DNA from: Hermatobates lingyangjiaoensis
Lineage: Eukaryota; Arthropoda; Insecta; Hemiptera; Hermatobatidae
NCBI GenBank assembly: GCA_026182355.1
Contig: JAPFBL010000007.1
Span: 1,240,001 to 1,304,000 of the forward strand
Length of the DNA: 64,000 nt
Direction: 5' to 3'
Shown: in pieces, positions 23,519-35,900 of the stretch
Layout: each line of letters starts with the position of its first letter
Numbering within the stretch: the first letter of the stretch is position 1
Notes under the pieces: generated by a model
Told to the model about the DNA's origin: nothing
What the model saw: only the letters and a program-made list of their open reading frames with translations
The model's database searches: none
Made by a program: the position numbers and the translations under genes

Positions 23519-23587
<69 letters not shown>

Positions 23588-26500
23588 GAATGTTTTCCAA
23601 TCTTGACCGCATATATTTAACACTATTTTTCTTTCTTATCGAGGTTTGGTCTAGCTTCAATAATGCAACACCTTTAAGCCGACGTTTCGTCTATATTTGT
23701 AGACATCTTCCAAGGTAATTATATATATTAATTAAATAATGTACTTTTATTATGTTTAACGTTATAGTTAACTAAACTCTATATATAGTAACAAATATAG
23801 ACGAAACGTCGCTTAAATTATTGAACCTAGACCAAACCTCGATAAGAAAGAAAAATAGTATATATATATATATATACATTTCATATAAGCACTTAAAATA
23901 ACAGTCAATGATCAAACCACAATATGAAATGGAAAAAACTAAGCTCTTTTAACCCTAAGAGCGGTCTTCATCAGAGTCAAAAACCCAACTGAGTCAGTTG
24001 TAAGATCTTAGTCTTATTTTCCCATTTCTTATTGTGGGTTGATCATTGATTGTTATTTCACGTGTTTATGTGAAATTTTTATATACATATAATCTAAGAA
24101 CTATAGAATGTAGTACTACAATTATCTATTACTACATCTGAAATTGCGACTACTAAGGATTATCTTTAGGAAGTGTGATATCGATCTTATTGCGGTGATT
24201 AATTGTGGAAGACCTACTGGGTACTGAAAATAATCAAGGGTATGATATGCAAGTTATATGCAGATGATTTTATAAGGACAATATTAATATTAAAATAAGC
24301 ACTCTTTATCATATTTACTTATAATATGATTTTAATTTGATTTAATTAATAATATTACCTCTTTTATTTCTCAGATTTATGAAATAGGATTCATTAAAAA
24401 AACAAGCTGTCAATTTTCCTTACGATAGGCATAATGTATGGATTGAAAGAAAAAATTAAACTGAGTTAATGTTTTTTAATAATGGGGATAGTTAGAATAA
24501 AGTTGAATTAAGGTTTTTTCTTAAAGTGGATATAAATTTGTTGTTTAGTAGAGCTGTAGAAGTGTGGACTGATCTTTATTGGTGTTGAGTGTTCACTGAA
24601 GATGAACTAGTCCTAATCTAGGCTTGTAATTCATGGATCCACGTCATATTGAATTTTACTAAGCTCATTGTTGACTCGTCAGTGGTCAATGCTCAACTGT
24701 CATGCGTAACTCTCGTCTTCCAATACAGACCAATGCTTTCCAACCGCGGGGGTGCCATGGAAAATCCTCTGACCTCATTAAATGACTCATGAACACATTT
24801 GGAGAATACTACTAACTTCAGTTTTTTTTTAATCCATTTATTTAGCATGCTCCATATAGTATATTACTCGATAAAAAGATTTCATATAAACACGTTAAAT
24901 AACAATCAATGGTCAAACCACAATATGAATAAGACCGCTTGTTACGGTTGAACATCCTAGTCTCGTTTTCCCATTTCCATATTTTGGTTTGATCATAGTA
25001 TATTACATGTTGCATCGAAACTTATTTTTACATTAAAATCCATATTAAGATTACATTAAACATTTCATTACATTAAATTAAACATTAAAATACACACTAT
25101 AAAAGTTTCAACCACAATGGAAAAAGGAAGACAATAGAAAAAATGCTCTGATGCCTTTCAATTTAAGTCATCAGAGAGCAAATTGAAAGGCCTCAGAGCA
25201 TTTCTTTCTATTGTTTTCCTTTTTCATTGTGGTTTAAACTTCATTGATTGCATCACGTGTTTATTTATTGTGATTTTTCTGCACACACTATAAAAGTTTT
25301 TGGAAGTCTATAATGTTTATGAATTTTTTAAAATTTTGAAATAGTTAACTGTTTTGCACTGTCGTACTATTTACTGGAGCCGAACCACAGCCAATTATTA
25401 TTGTAAATGTCATAAGCCTTTGTCGCTCTTGGTCAAGAATTGGCCAGGTGACAGTATATGGTCCCAAGTCTGTGGTGGTATACCATCACAACAACACCTG
25501 TCACTGTCAATGATATGGAACATATTGAGGTATGATTTAGTCCCACCATAGCCTGTAAGAGCTTGTGTTACCTTGCGTGAAAGCTCTATGTCGCACTTTT
25601 CCCTCTCTTTGATTGTAGGAAGTTTTTGTATACGATCCTTTTAACGAGGATGACCATTCTTGTTCCCAGTTTAGTATAACCAAGCGTATCAAACTCGTCA
25701 ATAATCATTGTAATGGTAGTCATTACATTAATGTGGCTAATCGGTTATGTCAACTATAACAAAATGGATTCATTGTGTCATAACATTCTGAATAATTCTG
25801 ATTCCAGAACAATGGAGTCATAGAAAAAGATACTGCAGGTGTAACTTAATAGCAGTCATTTTCACCGTAATATTCTCTCATCAAATATTCTAGGTTCATA
25901 CAAGTTTTATTATGCAATTTTCATAATAAGACAATACTTAATATGAAGCCATTAATCCAGTATGAGCTTAATCTGTCTTGATAACGTTATAAACTGTGTT
26001 CATAAACCTGTTTAAACAAGGAAAATACTCAAGGAAGTTAGTTTCATTCAAGATATTTGTTAAATAATAAGACTCTTCACAATGTTAGTTCAGGAATTTT
26101 ACCAAAAAGTGCTGTTGAAATCAAATTAGTTTGGTTTCAGAGAACACATTTTCTATAGATGAAGAAGAGCACATTGCCATCCTTGTAGTGAAAAGTTGAA
26201 AGATGTTTGAATAAACAGAAAACAGAAATTCACACTAGCCCGCTGTTGCAAGAATAGATAGCAACAAACTTCTTGTTCTATTCGCTCAAGAGTAGACTTT
26301 CTCCATTTTATATATTTCAATAGTATAGCAAATTGCAAACTATCCCTTACTCTGATTTTAAAGCTAATATTTTATGTTCTTCTGGGTTGACATACGATAC
26401 AAGGATAGCATACGGTAGCATATTTCACCTACCGAATGATCAAATGCCAAAGTTATCAGTAATTGGTTTAATTCATGCTGTGAAATTGTTCCTTTGTAAT

Positions 26501-26876
26501 TATAGATAACATAACAAAGTACAGATAAACTCATGAGAACACATAGGCTCTGAGATTGCACACATTAGTAGCACCTGTATATCACACCATTCTTATATTA
26601 CAAACTTATGTATGTAGTATAACATAATAAGATTTCACATAAACACGTGAAATAACAATCAATGATCAAACCACAACATGAAATTGGAAAAAAAGACTAA
26701 GATCTTTCAACCATAAGAAAGCCGTCTTCGTTCAGTTGCGCTTTTGACTCTCACGAAGACCACTTGTTGTGGTTGAAAGACCTTAGTCTTTTTTTACCAT
26801 TCTTATTGTGGTTTGATTATTGTTAGTATAACATGTATAATATAACTATGTATTATGTAACTAGGTAACTATGTGC

Positions 26877-26916
<40 letters not shown>

Positions 26917-29900
26917 AAATAACGCCCCATATTTGGCTTGTATCTGCTTCTTACACAATTTCTCCAGTTTCCGGAATTCCTTCCTCGTCTCTTCATTAAA
27001 ACTATAAAGTCTATCACCGATATTACTAGTCGACATGTTTCGAATGTACCACATTCACATATATGTTTAAATTAAACATATATGTTTAAATGAAGGACTG
27101 CTTCCAACTTTTACATATATATATATATAGTAGTTATTCTACAATTATTTAACTGAATAATTACTATAATGTGGGTAATGAATAAAAACTGAGGCAATCA
27201 CTTGAAGTAGCTGAATTTATACGTCTTCATCATACTTACATTAATAGTTTCAAATGTTTCGCCTTATGACATACCAATTAGCTATTTGAAAGAACTTCTA
27301 ATTTATACCTTATCTTTGAAAATGTTTTAAATTCTGATAAATGTACTCGTTCCTTTTCGATAAAAATTTTTCCAAGTTAATGTAATTAAATACAAGAAGT
27401 AGGATTATTACAAGTTGATTTTCGACTTTTTCGGGTTATATTGACTCTTTCAGCGGTCTGAAATTCTTGAAGTTTTTTTTCTTTGCATTCATACCATACA
27501 TGAATTAGGCAGACGCAATAAGTAGTATTTCAATGTGTGGTTTTAATAGTTAATCGAAAAAATAATATAATGAAGTACATTTATAATAATATAATAAATG
27601 TACAGTATTCCCTTTTTTTTTTACCGAAAACTATACGGTTCACCCTTCTGTACGAGTTATTTCGAGTTTAATTTCATTATTGTCCGCCTAACGATGGAAC
27701 CAATATCGTGTTCATACTATCCTTTATCCAGAAATTCTTAAACTTGTTTTTATATCACTATGAAATTCAGTAAAATTGACTTCTCGTGGAACAATATTGA
27801 CCAAAAACTGTACACTTTATCTATTTGATAAGAGTTATTTTTGGGGATAATATTAAAAGGATACCATCAAAACGTTTAGGTCTAGTATATGCTAAAAGAT
27901 ATATAACATTCTTTGGTAGCTATTTGGAGGACTGTGTTACTCCTGAAAAATTGACAAATCAATACTCCTGAACTTTGTTTTATTTATTTATTGTCTAATA
28001 ACCTTAATAATTTATTAAACTTTGAAGTTTGATAGTAATTTTAAGGACAGCTTTCTGATGAGTTTGAATTTTGTTAAGTTGAAGAGGATAAGGCCCCAAA
28101 AATATTTCTGTTATATGAGTATGTTTGTTAGTTTAATCGTTACTCATATTTGATGGAATTTATTTTTTCTTACGATATTAGTAAATAATACTGGCTGGAA
28201 TAATTGGAGTGATGTATTGTGTTCCTTGATATCGAATTGAAAATTAACTTGGAGTCAGAACTTGACTTCAGTTTCACATTATAGTTTCAGTTTCTCAATA
28301 ATTTCATTATTGAGTACCTATACTTGCTTTGTAATAACAGGTCGAACGATTAAACATTGTTGTACTTGATGACCTGGAAAAGTAATTTGACGTACAATGT
28401 ATGGTGGTGTGTGGAAGGAAGCATTACTTTTAATATAGGTTGAATGTCTGAAGCAGATAAAAAGCTCTGCGGTGAATGTCAGGTTCAGCACAGACTATGT
28501 TAATAGTTAGAAACATTTTACTCGTAATGTGATATGGATTTATCAAGTCGAGTCTCTGCATTAGTATTCAGTTCATCTTCAGTGAGTTATCGACCTCCAA
28601 GAAATGTAGTCCATCTCCTCTCCTCTTCTATTAAACAACAAATTTATTACTCTTTCAAACAAAATTAAACTTTTTTACTTTACTATGAGTAAAAATTATA
28701 GTAATCACGAAAAAAAATTGTTTTCCATCCACTTATGGGTGGATGTGTATCAAAAAGTTACACACAATATTTTACCCATAAATGACCCTATAGTCTAGAT
28801 CAGTGCTTTTCAACCTTTTTGCAGGCGGGGATCCGCCGAGGAGCTTATTTATTCTTGCGGATCCCCTTGTACATAAATATACATGTATATATAAGTTTTT
28901 TTAATGAAATAATAACGGCTTATAAACACAAAAACACAATACAGTACTATCTGAATTTTTTTATTCAAGAGAATTACAAAAAGACATACACGCATCTCTT
29001 CTTCAAGTGCTAGTAGTTTATTTCTTTTCTCACTTTTAATGTTCGTCATGGTGGAAAATCCTATTTCACACAGGTATGATGTAGAAAACTGTAGGAGAAT
29101 GCGCAGAGCCTTATTCGAGATTGATGGATATTCTTTTGCAGTTAAAATCCAAAATGAGTCCAGATCAAGAAGTAAATAATCAGAGCGTCACGTATTTGCT
29201 AAATTAAATGTTTCAATTAAATGACGTAGGTCGTCATCATAACTGAACTGCCCGACTCAAATTTTGGCTCGCAGTTCTTCCCTAACGTTACCGAAAGTTG
29301 CTGGTTTTAGATGTGAACGACGAGTTATCTTGATAAGATGCACTAATTACATTGATAGTGTGCTACTGTACTTACATTGACGTGTACTCATTGATAATAC
29401 ATTAATTGCACATTGTGAATCTGTAGGTCTTGCGGATCCCCTGGGTAAACGTCACGGATCACCAGGGATCCGCGGATCACAGGTTGAAAACCACTGGTCT
29501 AGATATTCTCTGTAATTTTTAAGTATTATTGCATCAAGAAGAAGTCACTTTTTTTGGAAAATATGTTGACAATAATTTTTCTTCTAAACTACTAACTTTA
29601 AGGTGTTAAGAAAACAGCATTAATTGAAAAAAAAACTTTAGAATTTTTCAGAAACCGCAAAACTTAATTTTGGAATAAAATGTAAAAATGTTGACTTATG
29701 AATGGTTCTGAACCCTTGTGGACACGATACAGATCATATAATTTGACCTATGGGTCCATAGGTCAAATATGGTTGAACATATTTGGTTCAACATATGGTT
29801 GAAGCAACAAAAAAAGTTATCATTTTTGGTGTAATATTACTCTTCAAATGTTCATGAAACATTCATAGTAAAACAATACCTACTACGGAATTTATTTTCT

Positions 29901-32900
29901 TGAATTACCGAACAAGTAGCCATTTGTGAAATTATACCCAAAAATAATTCTTCATGGAAATATGAGTACACGATTTTCTCGGAATTATTTGTCTTGTATT
30001 ATACATGATGGTGAATTATGTGCATTTTATGAATTCAAATTTTTTTCCACTAATCCACTAACTATAGACGACTGAATTTGTGTGATATGTGTCTGCATAC
30101 AATGGAGAAATGACAACCTGTTGTACTTGTATGATTTGTTCACTTCAAGTACAAAGTATTTATATTTAGATGTGATTGGGGGGGGAATTGTAAAGTATTT
30201 GCGGGGAATTTGAAGATTTTTTAAAAAAAGCATTTTGAAGATGTTTTAAATAGTCAACCTGATATGTAAGAACAATAAAATTCTTTTAAGTGTAAAAGCA
30301 AATGAAGATGAACCAATGTTTGTGTTTTCTAGCGTGTGAAAGATGGTTTTCTTAATGACAGGCATATAATTCTTGATGTTTTTAGGAACCCCATTGTTTT
30401 TAAGTAATATTGAAGTAAGGGAAAGGAAGTTTCCGTACTTAATGACAAAACGACTACTTTTTCAGTGATTCAAGAGAGTAAATTCAGTTGCAGGTATTGC
30501 TTAATTATGAATATTTCATGAACATATAACATTTCAAGAGTAATATTACACTAAAAATGACAACTTTAATTTTTCATGAGAAAATTTTTGGTTAATAAAC
30601 CTCTTGTCTTGACGATTCCGGACGAGATACAGGCACCCAGTTTAATAATAATATGTCAGATGTTCAATGATTTAATGTTTATTGTAAGTGAAAAATAGAC
30701 AGAGAGACAGTAAAATAGAACCAAAACTTATTGATTGTTAAAGAGTTTAATAATATATTCACTTATTGCAAACTTACGGTAGGACTGTCTCAGTAGAGAG
30801 AATAAATGTTGATTTGAACGAACACTTTAGTACATTCTAAACTTTTAGTTCAAGACATTGTTTATTTTGTAATGTAATTTCTAAGAAAATCGTAAATTAA
30901 TTTATTTTACTGGATTTTTTCCCATTACATAACACTGTGAAGGTTCAGAGGAGTCATTTTAGTCAGCGCAGCACGTTGATTTGATTTTTAGTGTAACTTT
31001 GTTGATCGTATAGATTACGAAGGGCACACAGGCAGCCTACCTCACTATATAATCAGTGTAATACTGACTTAGATAATCTAGGATACTTTTTTCGTTTGTT
31101 TTTCGATTTGATGATAGATTTAACGGATGTATAGATTGTTTTAACATTGGCTATTTATTCCTGGAATCAGTAGTTTTTTTTTTATGATAATCTTAGAAGA
31201 TATGAATACACAGTTTTTACTGTAAAGCTATTCAAAAATAAAACCATTTTTGAACCATTTTTTCAGAGTAATTTTTCATTTCTTATTTTTATATACACAA
31301 TGGAATCATTTCGCATAACTGTGGTTCTGGCTGCTAAAAAATTATTTACTTAAGAAAAACCCTTTGAATATCATGCAATCCAGAGTTGGAGCTAAATTTC
31401 CAGTGGATTACTAGTCACTAGTCAACATGAAAGGAAATGTAAAAAGAGACTGTTTAGTTAAAATAGGATCAACCGCAGCAGGCCTCAGGGGAGGGAGATG
31501 AATACAGCAATTACTAGATGGTGCCAGCACCGCTTAGAGAATAGAAAGGCTTTCGCTCAAGGACTGCAGCTTTGCTAGACCCCAGGCGTTACCACATTCC
31601 GCATGAAGACTATCTGGCTGCCAACTACATCGCGTTGCAGAGGCACTCTGCTCTGATACCAGGCAGTGAGAGCAAGCCACCTGTACACTGCAGCTCTCGA
31701 TCACACCGACAACGAGAGTATAAACCAGCTGTTCAGAGAAGTCTGCTAAAACACCTCGCCAGCCAAGCCGCCCATTATTACCAAGTTGTAGTACTGTAAT
31801 TGTAGTATTATTAACAATACTAGTACTGTAAAGAGTAAATGAAATCTGGCTATACGTCCTCTAATTTTGATGTTGAAAATTCGACGTGCACAAGTTTCCT
31901 TTGACGGAAAGTGAAAAACTATTGCATTCGATTCTTCTACTAAAGTATTCATTCAACTGAATACTTTATTGTTTAACCATTTTAATTCAACAAACATGTT
32001 TTGATTTCTTGGAAGCATTCCATGAATTAAACCTATTTCAGGGTTTCTTGCAATACTTGTAAACCTTTAGCTTCACATATTTTGAAAATCCCTGGAATTG
32101 AGAAAACAGAGGAAATATTTCTCAGCGCAATTGACAAAGAGCATGTTTATTTTCCTAACGTCGTAGTTCAGACCTTGCTGATCAATACGAGCCTATCATC
32201 TACAAGGGGGTATGGCCATGTTTTCATTCTTTTCAAGAAGCGACCCAAGGGGCTGATTGAGATTTAATAATTAAGCCTTTTATCCATAATGTTAGTTACA
32301 TCTGTTAAAATAGTTTTGTGTAAGTTTTGGAAACCGTATATTAGAACATCCCGTATTATGGATGAGAAAGGGACCCGCAGTGTAATTAAGATGAACTAAG
32401 TAAATGTCACGACTGCTTGTGACTGTATAAAGCCATTAAACTTGATGACTTTGCATTTGGTGATTAAGTTCCAGCAGGGACTATCAATTGTTTCTTTTCA
32501 CCATGCTCTATTATGAAGGACTAGAAATATGTTGATATGTCTCTTTGATTGATTTCTGATGTCCGTCCCCTGAGAGGGCACTGGATTTGTTTTAGCACCA
32601 AGATGACTGAGATTGGCGTGACCATCAAGTCGTTAATAATTGATTTATTCATGACTTGCTCAAGCCTGAACCATCCTCCTCTCTCCCTTTAATATCAATT
32701 TTCATTCTATTTACAGCGTCACTAATCTATTATATGTAGGCAGAATGACCTTATTATTAATTTGCACTTATTTATTTGCATACTTCGCCATAAACATGTT
32801 ATTATAGAGAACCAAATTTACTTAATTGCAATATTAGTCCATGTTTACTAGCCAGCGACTTACGATAATAAACATGTCTATAGCACCTGTCGCCAAAGTC

Positions 32901-35900
32901 AGCAGTTCCTTCTTGAGTTCTTTTACAGTGTGTCGGTCAATGGTGCGTAGGAGCGCCTGTCGCAAAAGTCAGAAGTCCTGCTCTAGTTCTTTTACAGTGT
33001 GTCGGTCAATGGTGCGTAGGAGCGCCTGTCGCAAAAGTCAGAAGTCCTACTCTAGTTCTTTTATAGTGTCGGTCAATGGTGCGTAGTAGCACCTGTTGAA
33101 AAAGTCAGAAGTCCTGCTCTAGTTCTTTTACAGTGTGTCAGTCAATGGTGCGTAGTAGCGCCTGTCGCAAAAGTCAGAAGTCCTGCTGTAGTTCTTTTAC
33201 AGTGTGTCGGTCAATGGTGCGTAGTAGCGCCTGTCGCAAAAGTCAGAAGTTCTGCTCTAGTTCTTTTACAGTGTGTCGGTCAATGGTGCGTAGTAGCGCC
33301 TGTCGCAAAAGTCAGAAGCCCTGTTCTAGTTCTTTTACAGCGTGTCAGTCAATGGTGCGTAGTAGCGCCTTCGCAAAAGTCAGAAGCCCTGTTCTAGTTC
33401 TTTTACAGCGTATCAGTGATTGGTGCATAGTAGCATCTGAAAGCAAAATTCAGCAGTTACAGCTCCAGAAATTTACTGGTTGACGCTCGAGAGTAGCTCA
33501 GGTCGGTTGTTGTCCAAGGCTTGTACACAGGAATTAGTTTTACAAGGTCAGTTTGAGACAGTGGTTTATCTAGTTTGGTTTGTTGGTGTCTGCTGATAAG
33601 TCTTGATGCATGGCCCTCACGAGTGTGTTGGGGTGGGCCATGAGTGGCCTGTCCTCAATACTGGTCATTAGCTGTGGAATGTGTAATCAGTATCGTTATC
33701 AAAACCTCTCATGTCGTCTCATTTCCCATATTTGACTAAAAACACATGTCTCAGTCATTTTACATCATATACTCATCCTATTGAATTATATATATTAATA
33801 ATAATAATGATTTTGGTCTCGTGATGCAGGCATGAAAAGTGGTTGGTGCTTCTTTCATCCGTCAAAATAAAATATGAGATCATATTATTATGGAATCATA
33901 AAGTGAATTATCATTATTAATATCAAATAATGTGTTATATTCAATTCAACGTTTCCTCTCGTGCCTACATTCCTTCATTATAATCGCTCAGATTTCTGTT
34001 TGATATGTGCTCAGCCTAAACTTGTATCGCTATAGGCTTCTTTATTTCTTAATTAAATTTCCAAGTTATATATTTTAGTATATCAGTTCCCGACTTTCTT
34101 GTTATTTATCATTTCGAGTAGGAGCTTTCTGGTTTATCATATACACAGTGCGAGTATCGCTAACTATAAGCTACAAATTGTATTTTTCTTGGCAAGCAGC
34201 AGTTTTTATAGGCTCTTATTTAGGAATAAATTTTTCATAAAACGTGCCTTGAATTCTCAATTATAGTCTGCTTAAAAACCACTGAATACAGGCAGAAGTC
34301 TGGATAATATATTCTGTAAACTGCCTGTATAGTAATAAAAATTAAATTATTGCAGGATGTATGGATATACTGTGATTGTGACTTATGGTGTAGTTTCAAT
34401 AACGTAACATTTTACTTCAATACAACTGTGATAACAGATTTTCTTATTTGAGCTACACTTATCCCTTATACAATGCAGTAAGTTCAGAGTGAATTGCATT
34501 TTTTTTTAGGGAGACTTTATCTGAATATTATTTAATTCTTTTGTGATTTTTTACAAATCTCCGTTCATCATTTTATTTAAAATCTCTGTATTGCTGGCCT
34601 TTTCGTTGACATTTAATACGTATAAAGTGTGATCTCCAGGGGAATTTTTCTTTGGAGTTAAAACATAAAAAACTTTTAAAAGGCTTTTGTTTATTAACAA
34701 TTAAATATTTAACTGATATATATTTGATTAATTTGAAATCATTAGTTGTGCTGTCGGTCCCACAACTTGTGTGGTATTTACTCATTCTGTCTCAGTGGAG
34801 ACTTTTGTTTGTTTATCCATTTTACCTCAGAATTGATTAATTTGATATAAAAGACAGTAAACTATTTATAATAAACATTAAATTTCATTCGTAATGGCTA
34901 ACTGGTAGGCAGAAATCAATGAGACCTGCTTTGGTAAATACTAGTTCGCAAGTAAAGTGGTTACTTTTCCCCTGGGGATGAAAAACGAAAGCTTTCAGAT
35001 TGTTTCTGTTATTTGATTCATTACTACTTAGTGAATTCATTGATTATTTAATACATTTCAGGGAAAATTATAATTATTAAAGTGGTAGTATTGCTTTTTA
35101 TAATTAGTAATTATTCCAATTGATGATATCTGTAAAAGATGATAGTAAAGATTTGGTGAATTAAATCTAATTTTTGAAAAGATGTATATTGAAATGACGC
35201 AAAAGAAGGTGGTGTGACATGTCACCCCAGCGTTGTTGTGGATACGATTGCTTGTAAGGCGAGTGACTAACGAAGCTTCCATTGACAGGTAGGTAATGAA
35301 GAGATCCACTGTCACCGCGCAGTGCTTGCTTCGGCCAGTCCCCGGCTCATGGAGATGTTCACCAGCGAGAAGGCACCCGCCCAGCCTTGCCTGTCCTACA
35401 AACTCAATGGACTCTTCGAGAGGACCGCCCTCGAGAAGCTCATCGACTACGCCTACACTGCCAGGTGAGTGTGTGTCTCTATATATGTGTATAATGCTTA
35501 TTAAAGGATCTGGTCTTCAATTAACTTTGCAATCCGTGGTACGAACCAAACTATCAGATTTAAAAACCTCTTTCACTCTAAGACTATAGTTTTTCCAAAA
35601 AGGTAAATAATCATACACAGTAGGTTTATACATTTACCCACTCAAATTTTTGTTTGAGCTGTCATGAGGAGGAAATTCTCGGGAAGAACGTAAATGCTGT
35701 CGGTCCCAGCCAGTTTTGATGACAGAATATTCTGATAAACAGAATAACGCAAAATGTTGGACTCCCGTTGTAGAATCAACGCCGTAATGTGACTCGCCCT
35801 TAACTGAAGGGAGTACCAGTTAACCAGTGAGACACAATTTCGCTGGTAGAATAGCACTGAAGGTAAAGCCTGTAAGTGTGAGCGGTAAAAACAACAACGT

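Larger units (their letters stand above)
22833..23524. repeat. 690-bp foldback (family D), PLE 3' terminal arms
   Basis: Two arms of about 340 bp are near-identical inverted copies meeting at a perfect 14-bp stem (TAACGGTACAAGTT facing its complement near 23174-23210). From the outside in, each arm holds GTTAAC, a hammerhead-like core, a GC-rich block with GCCGG and GTGCGTGCG, then a T-rich or A-rich tract. The GC block and T-rich tract resemble the region after the PLE GIY-YIG fragment at 44735-45060, which ties this foldback to a PLE 3' end. Confidence 0.85.

Noticed and set aside
23376..23718. Open frames rich in alternating Tyr and Ile
   Set aside because: They are translations of TA microsatellites next to foldback arms; there is no protein signal.
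32881..33455. CRISPR-like array
   Set aside because: The whole 69-bp unit repeats with no unique spacers, and the sequence is eukaryotic.
32841..33483. Cys/Ser-rich open frames over the 69-bp repeats as a possible gene
   Set aside because: They follow from the codon-length repeat period; unit deletions shift the frame, there are no splice sites or flanking coding signal, and the array sits in an intron.
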